From Brucella haematophila (lineage in GTDB: Bacteria > Pseudomonadota > Alphaproteobacteria > Rhizobiales > Rhizobiaceae), in contig NZ_VCPE01000004.1 in the NCBI RefSeq assembly GCF_005938105.1, forward strand, positions 248,001 to 312,000: a DNA stretch of 64,000 bases, read 5' to 3'. The notes beneath the pieces were generated by a model that made no database searches, had not been told where the DNA came from, and worked only from the letters and a program-made list of their open reading frames with translations. Position numbers and translations under genes: made by a program. How positions within the stretch are numbered: the first letter of the stretch is position 1; the number at the start of each line of letters is the position of its first letter. Shown one piece after another: positions 17,772 to 26,470 of this stretch.

Positions 17772-18890
17772 CTATTTGCCTGCCGCCTGCGCGGCATAGA
17801 CATAGCTGTCATAGGTATATTCGGCGACGCGGAACCACTCGAAGCCCTCGTCACGGAATTTCTTCCAGCTCGGATAGATCTTCGCCCAGGCCGGGTTCTT
17901 CTCATTATATTCGGCATAGAGATCGAAGGTGACCTTGTAAGCCGCATCCAGCACATCGCGCGGGAGGGGTTTCAATTGCACGCCCTTCGAAACCAGCGAG
18001 CGAATTGCAGCGGTATTCTTGACGTCATAGAGCGAGATCATGTTCTGCGTTGCAGCCTGAGCGGCGGTGTTCAGAGCCACTTTGTAAGCTTCCGGCAGGC
18101 TTTCATATTGCTGCTTGTTGACGAAAAAATGCACCGAAGCGCCACCCTCCCAGAAAGCCGGATAGTAGTAATAAGGCGCGATCTGGTAAAAGCCGAGCTT
18201 TTCATCGTCATAGGGGCCGACCCATTCGGCAGCATCGATGGTTCCGCGTTCCAGCGACGGATAGATATCGCCGCCCGGAAGCTGCTGCGGTACGACGCCA
18301 AGGCGAGACATGACCTCGCCGGCCACGCCGGCAATGCGCATCTTCAGACCTTTCAGGTCTTCGAGGCTCTTGATTTCCTTGCGATACCAGCCGCCCATCT
18401 GCGCGGCGGTGTTGCCACCGACGATGCCGACAACGCCATAATCAGACAGAAATTCATTATAAAGTTCGTTGCCGCCGCCATGATAGAGCCATGCATTTTG
18501 CAGGCGCGTATTCATGCCGAAGGGAATGGCAGTACCGATGGCGAAAGCCGGGTTTTTGCCGGTGAAATAATAGCCGCATGTATGCGCGATTTCGACCGTA
18601 TTGGCCTGCACTGCGTCGATTGCCTGCGGACCGGGCACCAGTTCGCCTGCCTGAAACACCTGAATCTGGAACTTGCCATCCGTCATCTTCGACAAGGCAT
18701 TAGCCATATAGACGGCGCCGCCATAGATCGTGTCGAGATTGTTCGGGAAGCCCGATGTCAGACGCCAGCGCAAGGTTGGCAGTTCATCCGCAATGGCTGG
18801 CGTGGCAAGCGCTGCGCCGCTTGTTGCTGCTGCGGCACCAATGGCCGCGCCCTTGGTCAGAAATGTACGGCGGTTCAAATCCTGTTTCAT
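17772..18890 (-). CDS. TRAP transporter substrate-binding protein, TakP-like (alpha-keto acids)
   Basis: This is a 372-residue periplasmic protein with a Tat-type signal (NRRTFLTKG, hydrophobic core, ATPAIA before DELPTL). The mature part (WRLTSGFPNNLDTIYGGA, IAHTCGYYFTGKNPAF, MRIAGVAGEVMSRLGVVPQQLPGGDIYPSLERGTIDAAEWVGPYDD) closely resembles TakP-type DctP proteins, which bind pyruvate and other 2-oxo acids with a conserved arginine. It is the last gene of a DctQ-DctM-DctP unit and is followed by a terminator. Confidence 0.85.
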   Translation of the reverse strand: MKQDLNRRTFLTKGAAIGAAAATSGAALATPAIADELPTLRWRLTSGFPNNLDTIYGGAVYMANALSKMTDGKFQIQVFQAGELVPGPQAIDAVQANTVEIAHTCGYYFTGKNPAFAIGTAIPFGMNTRLQNAWLYHGGGNELYNEFLSDYGVVGIVGGNTAAQMGGWYRKEIKSLEDLKGLKMRIAGVAGEVMSRLGVVPQQLPGGDIYPSLERGTIDAAEWVGPYDDEKLGFYQIAPYYYYPAFWEGGASVHFFVNKQQYESLPEAYKVALNTAAQAATQNMISLYDVKNTAAIRSLVSKGVQLKPLPRDVLDAAYKVTFDLYAEYNEKNPAWAKIYPSWKKFRDEGFEWFRVAEYTYDSYVYAAQAAGK

Positions 18891-18952
18891 GTCTTCCTCC
18901 TCTAAGACGATTGATCATAAATGACCCACGCAGTGACTGGTCTCCCCTATCC

Positions 18953-20521
18953 TCACTGCGCAGGCTTTTCCGGTTGTCCGAAACTTGGTGGCGGCGACCC
19001 GAAAGATGGCGCGGGCAGCGGGTCCGTGGACGGCGAAGGCGCACCGAAGGGGGCGGGCGCATTACCGAACGGGTTGCCGCCGCCCGCATCTGGTCCCAGA
19101 CCCGGCATTGGAACGTTGATCTGGATCGTGGACGGATCAGCCGCCGGGTGGCTGGATTTGTAATGGGTGACTATGCCCGGAAAGGCGATAATGATCGCGA
19201 CCATGACCAGCTGGATCAGCAGGAACGGGATCGACCCCATATAGATCTGGCCAGACGTGACCGGCTGGATCGTGGCACCCGTCATTTTGTCCTTATAGGC
19301 GCGCGAGGGCGCCACCGAGCGCAAATAGAACAATGAAAACCCGAACGGCGGATGCATGAACGATGTCTGCATGTTCACCGCCAGCATGACGCCGAACCAG
19401 ACGAGATCGATGCCGAGAGCGTCGGCCACCGGCGCCAGAAGCGGGATAATGATGAAAGCCAGCTCGAAATAATCGAGGAAAAAGGCCAGAAAGAAGACAA
19501 GAAGATTGGCGACGATCAGGAAGCCGACTTCACCGCCCGGAATGGAAGTCATCAGATGCTCGACCCAGACGTGGCCGTTGACGCCATAGAAGGTGAGCGA
19601 GAAGACACGTGCACCCAGCAGAATGAAGATGACGAAGGACGATAGCTTCGCGGTAGCGTAAAGCGCCGAGGTCAGCATCTTCATGTTCAGGCGGCGGTTG
19701 ATGATGGCCAGCAGCAATGCGCCGACCGCACCCATCGCGCCGCCTTCTGTCGGCGTAGCGACGCCGATGAAGATCGTACCCAGAACGAGGAAGATCAGCA
19801 CCAGCGGCGGCACGAGCGAAACCACCACGCGCTGCGCCAGCTTCCACCCCTTCAAGGTGCGGGCGTGTGGCGGCAGAGCCGGTACGGTTTCCGGACGCAG
19901 GATCGACATGCCGATGATGAAGGCGCAATAGACACCGACCAGCATCAGACCCGGCACCAGCGCGCCCTTATACATGTCGCCGACAGAACGGCCGAGCTGG
20001 TCGGCCAGAACGATCAGAACGAGGCTCGGCGGAATGATCTGCGCCAATGTGCCGGAAGCGGCAATCGTGCCGCTCGCCACCTTGCGATCATAGCCGTAGC
20101 GCAGCATGATCGGCAGCGAGATGAGCCCCATCGAAATCACCGAAGCGGCAACAACACCGGTGGTCGCAGCCAGAAGTGCGCCGACGATGATCACCGCAAA
20201 GGCCAGACCACCGCGCACGGGGCCGAATAGCTGCCCGATCGTGTCGAGCAGATCTTCCGCCATGCCGCTTCGCTCCAGTATCAACCCCATGAAGGTGAAG
20301 AAGGGAATCGCAAGCAGAGTTTCGTTCGACATCTGGCCGAATATCCGGTCGGGTATGGCCCCGAACAGATTGACCGGCAAAAGCCCCATTTCGATGCCGA
20401 CGAAACCGAAGGCAAAGCCGACAAAGGCGAGCGCAAAAGCCACTGGATAACCGAGCAAAAGCACGACGATCAGCGAGAGGAACATCAGCGGCGCAAGATT
20501 TTCCGCGAAGAAAGCAACCAT
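18953..20521 (-). CDS. TRAP transporter large permease, DctM-like, with Pro/Gly-rich tail
   Basis: This 522-residue integral membrane protein is the ion-coupled translocation subunit of a TRAP transporter. Typical motifs are LLLGYPVAFALAFVGFAFG, the AATTGVVAASVISMGLISLPIML segment and SGTLAQIIPPSLVLIVLADQLG. Roughly the last 65 residues (after about position 455) form a proline-, glycine- and alanine-rich cytoplasmic or periplasmic tail ending FGQPEKPAQ that normal DctM proteins (about 430-450 residues) lack. It starts 11 bases after the small subunit. Confidence 0.9.
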   Translation of the reverse strand: MVAFFAENLAPLMFLSLIVVLLLGYPVAFALAFVGFAFGFVGIEMGLLPVNLFGAIPDRIFGQMSNETLLAIPFFTFMGLILERSGMAEDLLDTIGQLFGPVRGGLAFAVIIVGALLAATTGVVAASVISMGLISLPIMLRYGYDRKVASGTIAASGTLAQIIPPSLVLIVLADQLGRSVGDMYKGALVPGLMLVGVYCAFIIGMSILRPETVPALPPHARTLKGWKLAQRVVVSLVPPLVLIFLVLGTIFIGVATPTEGGAMGAVGALLLAIINRRLNMKMLTSALYATAKLSSFVIFILLGARVFSLTFYGVNGHVWVEHLMTSIPGGEVGFLIVANLLVFFLAFFLDYFELAFIIIPLLAPVADALGIDLVWFGVMLAVNMQTSFMHPPFGFSLFYLRSVAPSRAYKDKMTGATIQPVTSGQIYMGSIPFLLIQLVMVAIIIAFPGIVTHYKSSHPAADPSTIQINVPMPGLGPDAGGGNPFGNAPAPFGAPSPSTDPLPAPSFGSPPPSFGQPEKPAQ

Positions 20522-20532
20522 ATCCGTCCCCC

Positions 20533-21081
20533 TCAGAGCGCTTGTGCTTCTGCGTCTTCAGCCGCCACCGTGTCCGGTAGCCGCCCTTGCAGAATGGCAA
20601 TGCGTTTGATGAGTTCAGACAGGCCTTGCAGCGCCAATAGCCCGAAACCGATGGGGATTAGCGTCCAGACCGGCCAGAGAACCAGCCCGCCGGTATTGTT
20701 CGAGGTTTCACCGCTGGCGAACTTCGCTTCCACAATGGGCCATGAAAGATAGATCGTGATGAGGCAGAAGGGCAGCAGGAAGACGATGGTGCCGAAAATC
20801 TCCACCAGAAGCTGTGTGCGCCGCGAGTAACGGCTGTAGAGCAAATCGACCTTCACATGTTCGCTGTGCAGCAGCGTATAACCCGCAGCGATCAGGAAAA
20901 CCGCCGAGAACAGATACCACTGCGCTTCCAGCCATGCATTGGAACTGAGATTGAAAAGCTTGCGCGAAACCGCATTGATGGCGCTGATCAGCACCGCCAC
21001 GAGTATCAACCAGGATACTGCTTTTCCGATGAAATCATTGGCCGCGTCGATAGCGCGCGACAACGCCAGCAAAACTGACAT
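20533..21081 (-). CDS. TRAP transporter small permease, DctQ-like
   Basis: This 182-residue protein has four hydrophobic segments, including WLILVAVLISAINAVSRKLFNLSSNAWLEAQWYLFSAVFLIAAGYTLL and HVKVDLLYSR, the DctQ-family signature (ExxRYxF...AW.EE..YLF-like). It stabilises the large subunit. It is the first gene of the transporter operon; a 16-base palindrome lies about 102 bases upstream. Confidence 0.9.
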   Translation of the reverse strand: MSVLLALSRAIDAANDFIGKAVSWLILVAVLISAINAVSRKLFNLSSNAWLEAQWYLFSAVFLIAAGYTLLHSEHVKVDLLYSRYSRRTQLLVEIFGTIVFLLPFCLITIYLSWPIVEAKFASGETSNNTGGLVLWPVWTLIPIGFGLLALQGLSELIKRIAILQGRLPDTVAAEDAEAQAL

Positions 21082-21182
21082 TGCTCCTCCCCTCTTGTTT
21101 CGGCCTCCTCAAGCCGTTTTCTTGAAGGATAGGTGCGGGAAAATTCACCCGCAAGCAGACGATAGTCGCAAGCGGCGCACGA

Positions 21183-21198
21183 TACCCACTAGTGGGTA
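21183..21198. promoter_or_regulatory. Perfect palindrome, NarL/FixJ-type 7-2-7 site before the TRAP operon
   Basis: TACCCACTAGTGGGTA is a perfect 16-base palindrome made of two 7-mers, TACCCAC and GTGGGTA, separated by 2 bases. NarL-family regulators are known to bind 7-2-7 inverted heptamers of the form TACYNMT. It lies in the 162-base gap between the LuxR/NarL-type regulator gene and dctQ, at an activator-like distance. Confidence 0.75.
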
Positions 21199-21243
21199 AG
21201 CAAGGGGCGATTCACCGCCGAAATGTCCAAAATATGGTCTATT

Positions 21244-21885
21244 TTACTGCCCGGCTATACTGAGCCTGTTTTCGATAGCATAGCGCGTAAGGCCAGCAGT
21301 GCTGGCAATGCCGAGTTTCTTTTTAATATTCTTGCGGTGAGTCTCGACTGTTGCTTCCGATATGCCGAGCGTCGAAGCAATCTCGCGGTTGCTGCTGCCT
21401 TCGGCAACCAGAACCAGAACATCGTTTTCCCGCGATGACAGGCCTTCCGCCTTCTTCTCGGCATTGTCGAGAAGTGCTTCCGAAACGCCGGACGAGAAAT
21501 AGGTTCCACCCGACGCAACGGCATGGATGGCAGCGACAATTTCGCTCGTCGAAACATCCTTCAACACATAGCCCGAAGCGCCCCGCATGATCGATGTCGA
21601 AATATACTCGCGACTGTCATGCATGGAGAGCATCAAAATGCGCGTGCCCGGTAGTTGTCGCTTGAACAATTCAATAGCGTCGATGCCGTTGAGAAGAGGC
21701 ATATTGATATCCATCAGCACGACATCTGGCTTGGCCGTCTGCGCCATTTCCAGCGCCAGACGTGCGTTCGAGGCCGCGCCCGCAATTTCAATGTCGTCAT
21801 AGGTTTCAAGCACAGCGCGCAATCCGTCGAGCACCAGAGGGTGGTTGTCGACCAGCAATACGCGTATCTTGCATTCTTTCGTCAT
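21244..21885 (-). CDS. NarL/FixJ-family response regulator
   Basis: This 213-residue regulator has a receiver domain (1-125) with the phospho-acceptor D59 (VVLMDINMPLLNG) and conserved K (YVLKDVS). A C-terminal LuxR helix-turn-helix (about 148-205; LSSRENDVLVLVAEGSSNREIASTLGISEATVETHRKNIKKKLG) follows. It overlaps the kinase stop by 4 bases. It probably activates the adjacent TRAP transporter through the palindrome at 21183. Confidence 0.92.
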   Translation of the reverse strand: MTKECKIRVLLVDNHPLVLDGLRAVLETYDDIEIAGAASNARLALEMAQTAKPDVVLMDINMPLLNGIDAIELFKRQLPGTRILMLSMHDSREYISTSIMRGASGYVLKDVSTSEIVAAIHAVASGGTYFSSGVSEALLDNAEKKAEGLSSRENDVLVLVAEGSSNREIASTLGISEATVETHRKNIKKKLGIASTAGLTRYAIENRLSIAGQ

Positions 21886-23294
21886 GCGACTTCCGGATTG
21901 AATAGTGGCGGCTTCGACATTGGCGGTTTCGTCATCGGTCTTTCGACTGCCGAAAGCGGCAGGCGCGCGGTCAACTGCGTACCATCGCTGCCGGTTTCCA
22001 CCAAGAGCACACCGCCGAAATGTGCCATGCGTTCCTGCATATTTCGCAGGCCAAGCCCCGATGTTGCACCTTTCAGATCGTGACCGGCAAAACCATTGCC
22101 ATTGTCGGCCACCGTCATCGTCACGCGCCCGTTCGAATCCCGGAGACGCACCTTCACCGCACTGGCGCCCGAATGCCGCTCGATATTCGTCAGCGCTTCC
22201 TGCGCGACCCGATAGAGCGCCGTGCTCGGCTCCGGTTTCAAATTGACCCGCAGCGTGTCGGCTTCAAAACGGGTCTCAATGCCTGTCCTTTCCGCGAAAT
22301 GCTCGAAAAGCGCTTTCAGCGCCACCGTCATGCCCAGATCGTCCAAAATGCGCGGTCGCAGATCATGCGATAGTCGCCGCACTTCCTTGATCGCGCCGTT
22401 CAGCACATCCGAGGCCTTCTCAATGGCTCTCGGCGCACCGTCACTGCCCGTATGCACCTGGCGGCTGGCCAGATCGATGGCATAGCGCACGCCGACCAGA
22501 TTTTGCGAAATGCCGTCGTGCAGTTCCCGCGCCAGACGGGCTCGTTCCTCCTCCTGTGTATCGATGATGCGCTGGGCAAGTTCCTTGAGCTTGTTGTCCG
22601 CCATGCGCCGCTCGCGCAGGTTCAACAACATGCATGTTGCGAAAACCAGCATGACCGCAGGCACGGCGATGAGGCTGACCACCAGAAAGGTGTTGCGGAT
22701 ATTGGCGCGAAAATCGGCATTGGCTGCCGCCGTCTGGGCATAGACATCATCCAGATAGACGCCGGTTCCGAGCATCCATTTCCATTTGTCGAGCCCGACC
22801 GCGAAGGACAGCTTGTCGGCTGTCTCGCCACTTGATGGCTTTTCCCATTTATACTGGTGCAACCCCCCGCCCTGCTTCGCCTTGTCGATCAGGTTGGCGA
22901 TGACATGATCGCCATCGGGATCGACCAGATTGAGCCAGTTCTGGCCGGGACGAAAGGTCTGGCGCGGATGAACGACATTATTGCCATCATAGTCATAGAC
23001 GAAGAAATAGCCGTCGCGCCCGTAATCGAGCGAGGTGAGAATGCTCGTCACCTTCTGCATGGCCGCAGTGTCGTTAGGACCGGCCTCGTCGTAGATTTTC
23101 TGGATTGCTGACAGCGCCAGATTGGTAAGGTTCAGGAGTTCGGTTTCCTTCGCCTTCAGCATGTTTTTTTCAAAGGTCGCTATGCTGCTCTGCACGAGAT
23201 TGGCCGACTGCCAAGTGATAAAGGCCGTGACCGTCAGGATGGCAACGATCAAAGGCACAATCGCCAGTGCCAGAATTTGATATCGAAGCGTCAC
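21882..23294 (-). CDS. Cache-domain sensor histidine kinase (HisKA_3 type)
   Basis: This is a membrane kinase of 470 residues from GTG 23294. The longer frame reaches an ATG at 23387, but GGGAGGAG lies 6-8 bases before the GTG and the protein then begins directly with TM1 (about 5-27). The periplasmic part (about 40-195) is a single Cache domain with GRDGYFFVYDYDGNNVVHP and WMLGTGVYLDDV. TM2 is at about 202-225. The phospho-acceptor is H259 (RLARELHDGISQNLVG), and a C-terminal ATPase domain has DNGNGFAG and GLGLRNMQER. sCache_2 kinases of this type often sense small carboxylates, which fits the neighbouring alpha-keto acid transporter. Confidence 0.88.
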   Translation of the reverse strand: MTLRYQILALAIVPLIVAILTVTAFITWQSANLVQSSIATFEKNMLKAKETELLNLTNLALSAIQKIYDEAGPNDTAAMQKVTSILTSLDYGRDGYFFVYDYDGNNVVHPRQTFRPGQNWLNLVDPDGDHVIANLIDKAKQGGGLHQYKWEKPSSGETADKLSFAVGLDKWKWMLGTGVYLDDVYAQTAAANADFRANIRNTFLVVSLIAVPAVMLVFATCMLLNLRERRMADNKLKELAQRIIDTQEEERARLARELHDGISQNLVGVRYAIDLASRQVHTGSDGAPRAIEKASDVLNGAIKEVRRLSHDLRPRILDDLGMTVALKALFEHFAERTGIETRFEADTLRVNLKPEPSTALYRVAQEALTNIERHSGASAVKVRLRDSNGRVTMTVADNGNGFAGHDLKGATSGLGLRNMQERMAHFGGVLLVETGSDGTQLTARLPLSAVERPMTKPPMSKPPLFNPEVA

Positions 23295-23703
23295 GCCTAG
23301 CTCCTCCCAACGTCGCCGGACAGCTTTTTTAACAGAGGACTTTAAAGCCCAGTACCCGAAGGCGGAAGAGGCGATCTGCAAGATCACTCATATGCGCTCG
23401 CTGTCTCTTGAGACCAATGAGCAGTAGCCAATTTGCGGCGCGTTGCCAGAGGGCAATATTATTTCGTATAGACTTATTTATGTAGATATAATGCAAAGCG
23501 CAGTCGGCTTTCCATTGCGCCTTGTTGCATGACCGGTATAGGAAGGGCTGAAACAAACGTTTGCGCGCTTCATTCGCGACCCGCAAGGCATTCCTGTACT
23601 GGCCGTCTTGTCCAACCCCCATCGCTGAAGCTGCGCCCTCGGAGGAGTGAAATATGCATTATTGCGGCAAGGCGCGTCGTCGGCTTCCCAAGGAGAGAGG
23701 CCG
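23295..23703. other. Divergent intergenic region between kinase and ABC transporter
   Basis: About 410 bases separate the kinase start from the ABC ATPase start. The middle (23440-23490) is AT-rich and likely holds the divergent promoters. AAGGAGAGAG before 23704 is the ribosome site of the ATPase gene. No RNA gene or convincing coding frame was found. Confidence 0.5.
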
Positions 23704-24549
23704 ATGAACGCCGAAGTGAAGCTCGCACCATCGAGCAAACCCGGTACGACGGCCATCGAGCTGAAGAATGTACAGATATCGTTCAAGCTGGCCGATGGCG
23801 GTCGCTTTGATGCGGTTGCCGAAAGCAATCTCAAGGTCGCGGAAAACGAGTTCGTCGCCATTGTTGGGCCGACCGGATGCGGAAAATCCACCTTGCTGAA
23901 CGCAGTTGCTGGTCTTCTGACACCCGCCGAAGGCATCGTCGAGATCAACGGCCAGCGCCTGCAGGGGCTTAATCGCAAGGCGGGTTATCTCTTCCAGCAG
24001 GACGCGCTGATGCCCTGGAAGACCGTTCTCGACAATGTCGCCATCGGCCTTGAGATTGCTGGCACGGCCAAGGCCGAAGCCCGCAGACAGGCACAGGAAT
24101 GGCTTGCCCGCGTCGGGCTTTCGAGCTTCGGCGATCGCTATCCGCACATGCTTTCGGGCGGCCAGCGCAAGCGCGTCGGTCTGGCACAGGTGCTGATCCG
24201 CAACCCTAAATATCTGCTGATGGATGAGCCATTTGGTCCGCTCGATGCACAAACCCGCGTCATCATGGGCGATTTGTTGCTCGACCTGTGGTCGCAGGAC
24301 AAGAAGGCGGTCATGTTCGTCACGCACGATCTGGAAGAAGCCATCGCCCTTGCCGACCGCGTCGTCATCATGTCTGCGGGTCCGCGCGCACGCATCATGG
24401 CAGAATATCGCATTCCGCTCGAACGCCCCCGCGAAATCTCTGAAATCCGCCTCGACAATCAGTTCCACGAAATTCACCGTGAAATCTGGGGTGCGCTGAA
24501 GGAGGAAGTCCTCAAAGGCTATCAGCAGACAAGTGGAGAACGCGCATGA
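23704..24549 (+). CDS. ABC transporter ATP-binding protein (SsuB/TauB/nitrate class)
   Basis: This 281-residue ATPase has Walker A GPTGCGKST, signature LSGGQRKRVGLAQ, Walker B LLMDEPFGPLD and switch histidine VTHDLEEA. The Q-loop reads FQQDALMPWKTV, typical of the nitrate/sulfonate/taurine class that works with NMT1-like binding proteins. I chose ATG 23704, which has AAGGAGAG upstream; the frame extends to 23647 without a ribosome site. The stop overlaps the next start by 4 bases. Confidence 0.92.
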   Translation: MNAEVKLAPSSKPGTTAIELKNVQISFKLADGGRFDAVAESNLKVAENEFVAIVGPTGCGKSTLLNAVAGLLTPAEGIVEINGQRLQGLNRKAGYLFQQDALMPWKTVLDNVAIGLEIAGTAKAEARRQAQEWLARVGLSSFGDRYPHMLSGGQRKRVGLAQVLIRNPKYLLMDEPFGPLDAQTRVIMGDLLLDLWSQDKKAVMFVTHDLEEAIALADRVVIMSAGPRARIMAEYRIPLERPREISEIRLDNQFHEIHREIWGALKEEVLKGYQQTSGERA

Positions 24550-25334
24550 AAAAGCCTGTGCTGTTTCTGGCGCAGCTCAGTGTCGCTGTCGCCATTGTCC
24601 TCGTGTGGCACGTCTTCACCGCCACGCATCTTTTCGGCAACCCGGCCAAGGCGAAGTTCTTCTTTGCCGCGCCGGGTGATGTTGCCTTGCGCATCTATAA
24701 ATGGTTCGCCGAAGGCACGATCTGGTATCACCTCGGCATCACGCTGCTTGAAGCCATGCTGGCCTTTGCCATCGGCTCGATTGCCGGTGTTCTGATCGGC
24801 TTCTGGTTTGCGCGAAAGCCCATATTGGCAGCTGTTTTCGACCCCTATGTGAAAGCCGCCAACTCCCTGCCACGTGTTGTTCTCGCACCGATTTTCGCTC
24901 TCTGGCTCGGCCTTGGCATCTGGTCCAAGGTTGCGCTGGGCGTTTCGCTCGTCTTCTTCATCGTCTTCTTCAACGTCTATCAGGGCGTGAAGGAAGTGAA
25001 CCAGACCGTGCTTTCCAATGCCCGCATGCTTGGCATGAACGAACGGCAATTGCTCCGCAATGTCTACCTGCCATCAGCCCTGTCGTGGATGTTTTCGAGC
25101 CTCCACACCGCCGTCGGCTTTGCCGTCGTCGGCGCAGTTGTGGGTGAATATCTCGGCTCATCCGCCGGTCTTGGCTATCTCATTCATCAGGCCGAAGGCG
25201 TGTTCGACGTGACCGGCGTTTTTGCCGGAATGCTCGTGCTGACTGTCTTCGTTCTGATCATCGACTGGGGCGTGACCATCATCGAGGAACGCCTGCTTGT
25301 CTGGCGTCCGAAAGCGGCAACCCACAACGCATAA
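24546..25334 (+). CDS. ABC transporter permease (SsuC/TauC class)
   Basis: This 262-residue protein has six hydrophobic segments and the BPD_transp_1 EAA motif (EVNQTVLSNARMLGMNERQLLRNVYLPSALSWMFSSL at about 155-190). The C-terminal motif is GAVVGEYLGSSAGLGYLI. It forms the membrane channel with the ATPase just upstream, to which it is translationally coupled by an ATGA overlap. Confidence 0.92.
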   Translation: MKKPVLFLAQLSVAVAIVLVWHVFTATHLFGNPAKAKFFFAAPGDVALRIYKWFAEGTIWYHLGITLLEAMLAFAIGSIAGVLIGFWFARKPILAAVFDPYVKAANSLPRVVLAPIFALWLGLGIWSKVALGVSLVFFIVFFNVYQGVKEVNQTVLSNARMLGMNERQLLRNVYLPSALSWMFSSLHTAVGFAVVGAVVGEYLGSSAGLGYLIHQAEGVFDVTGVFAGMLVLTVFVLIIDWGVTIIEERLLVWRPKAATHNA

Positions 25335-25365
25335 CGGCGCATGAATTCTTACTAGGAGGAAAATC

Positions 25366-26406
25366 ATGAAGATTAGTCGCAGAGACGCCCTGCTGGGCGC
25401 CGCAGCTCTTGGGCTGGCCGGCATTGCTTCCCGCCTGCCTGCCTATGCGCAGGATGCATCGGCAACGCCAGAAAAGCCCGAACTGATGTTCGGTGTCGGC
25501 GGCAAGCCGCTGTTCTATTACCTACCGCTGACGATTGCCGAGCGCAAAGGCTTCTTTGAAGAACAGGGCCTGAAAGCGACCATCAACGATTTCGGCGGCG
25601 GCGCAAAGTCGCTGCAAGCCTTGATCGGCGGTTCGGTGGATGTCGTGACCGGCGCTTACGAACACACGATCCGTATGCAGAACAAGGGCCAGGACATCAA
25701 GGCAATCTGCGAGCTTGGACGTTTTCCGGGCATCTGCATCGGCGTGCGCAAGGACCTCGCAGGCGAGATCAAGACCATTGCCGATTTGAAAGGCCAGAAT
25801 GTCGGTGTCACGGCGCCAGGCTCATCGACTTCGCTATTTCTGCAATATGCATTGATGAAGAACGGTCTGTCGGAAGACGCCGCGTCCATCATCGGCGTTG
25901 GCGGCGGTGCGAGCGCGGTTGCAGCCATCAAGAAGGGTGAAATCGCCGCTCTGGTCCATCTCGATCCGGTCATCACCCGTCTCGAGGTCGATGGCGACAT
26001 CACCTTGCTGATCGACACCCGCACCGAGGAAGGCACGCGCCAGCTGTTTGGCGGCACCAATCCGGCTGCGACGGTTTACGTGCAGCAGAGCTTTATTGAT
26101 GCGAACCCGATCACCACGCAGCGCGTCGTCAATGCGTTCGCCAAATCGCTGGACTGGATTCACAAGGCTTCGGCAGACGACGTGGCCGACGCTGTGCCGG
26201 AAGAATATCTGCTCGGCGACCGTGAACTCTACAAAACCGGCTTCGAGAAATCCCGCGCCATGTATTCCGAAAAAGGCCTGATTGCCGAAGAGGGTTTCAA
26301 AAGTCTCTATGAAATGCTGAAGGCGCTCGATCCGGAGCTTGCCAACGCGGATATTTCATTCGCGCAGACTTTCGACCCGCGCTTTGTGCAGGCGGCAAAG
26401 ATCTAA
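25366..26406 (+). CDS. ABC transporter substrate-binding protein, NMT1/SsuA-like, Tat-exported
   Basis: This 346-residue protein has a twin-arginine signal (MKISRRDALLGAAALGLAGIASRLPAYAQ). The mature domain (KPLFYYLPLTIAERKGFFEEQGLKATINDFGGGAKSLQALIGGSVDVVTGAYEHTIRM) is the NMT1/SsuA-like fold. The ligand is unknown; relatives bind sulfonates, nitrate, aromatic acids or thiamine precursors. AGGAGG precedes the ATG. It closes the three-gene transporter operon. Confidence 0.9.
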   Translation: MKISRRDALLGAAALGLAGIASRLPAYAQDASATPEKPELMFGVGGKPLFYYLPLTIAERKGFFEEQGLKATINDFGGGAKSLQALIGGSVDVVTGAYEHTIRMQNKGQDIKAICELGRFPGICIGVRKDLAGEIKTIADLKGQNVGVTAPGSSTSLFLQYALMKNGLSEDAASIIGVGGGASAVAAIKKGEIAALVHLDPVITRLEVDGDITLLIDTRTEEGTRQLFGGTNPAATVYVQQSFIDANPITTQRVVNAFAKSLDWIHKASADDVADAVPEEYLLGDRELYKTGFEKSRAMYSEKGLIAEEGFKSLYEMLKALDPELANADISFAQTFDPRFVQAAKI

Positions 26407-26411
26407 AGCAA

Positions 26412-26447
26412 AAAGGACCGGGATCGCTTCAGATCCCGGTCCTTTTT
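26412..26447 (+). terminator. Rho-independent terminator of the ABC operon
   Basis: AAAGGACCGGGATC (26412-26425) pairs over 14 bp with GATCCCGGTCCTTT (26432-26445), loop GCTTCA, followed by further T residues. The A-rich start and T-rich end make it usable in both directions. Confidence 0.9.
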
Positions 26448-26470
26448 AATATCCAAATTGCGATATGGAA

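Noticed and set aside
22115-22150. GTTCGAATCCCGG sequence resembling the T arm of a tRNA
   Set aside because: It lies inside the sensor kinase coding region (VRLRDSNGRV) and no acceptor, D or anticodon stems can be built around it.
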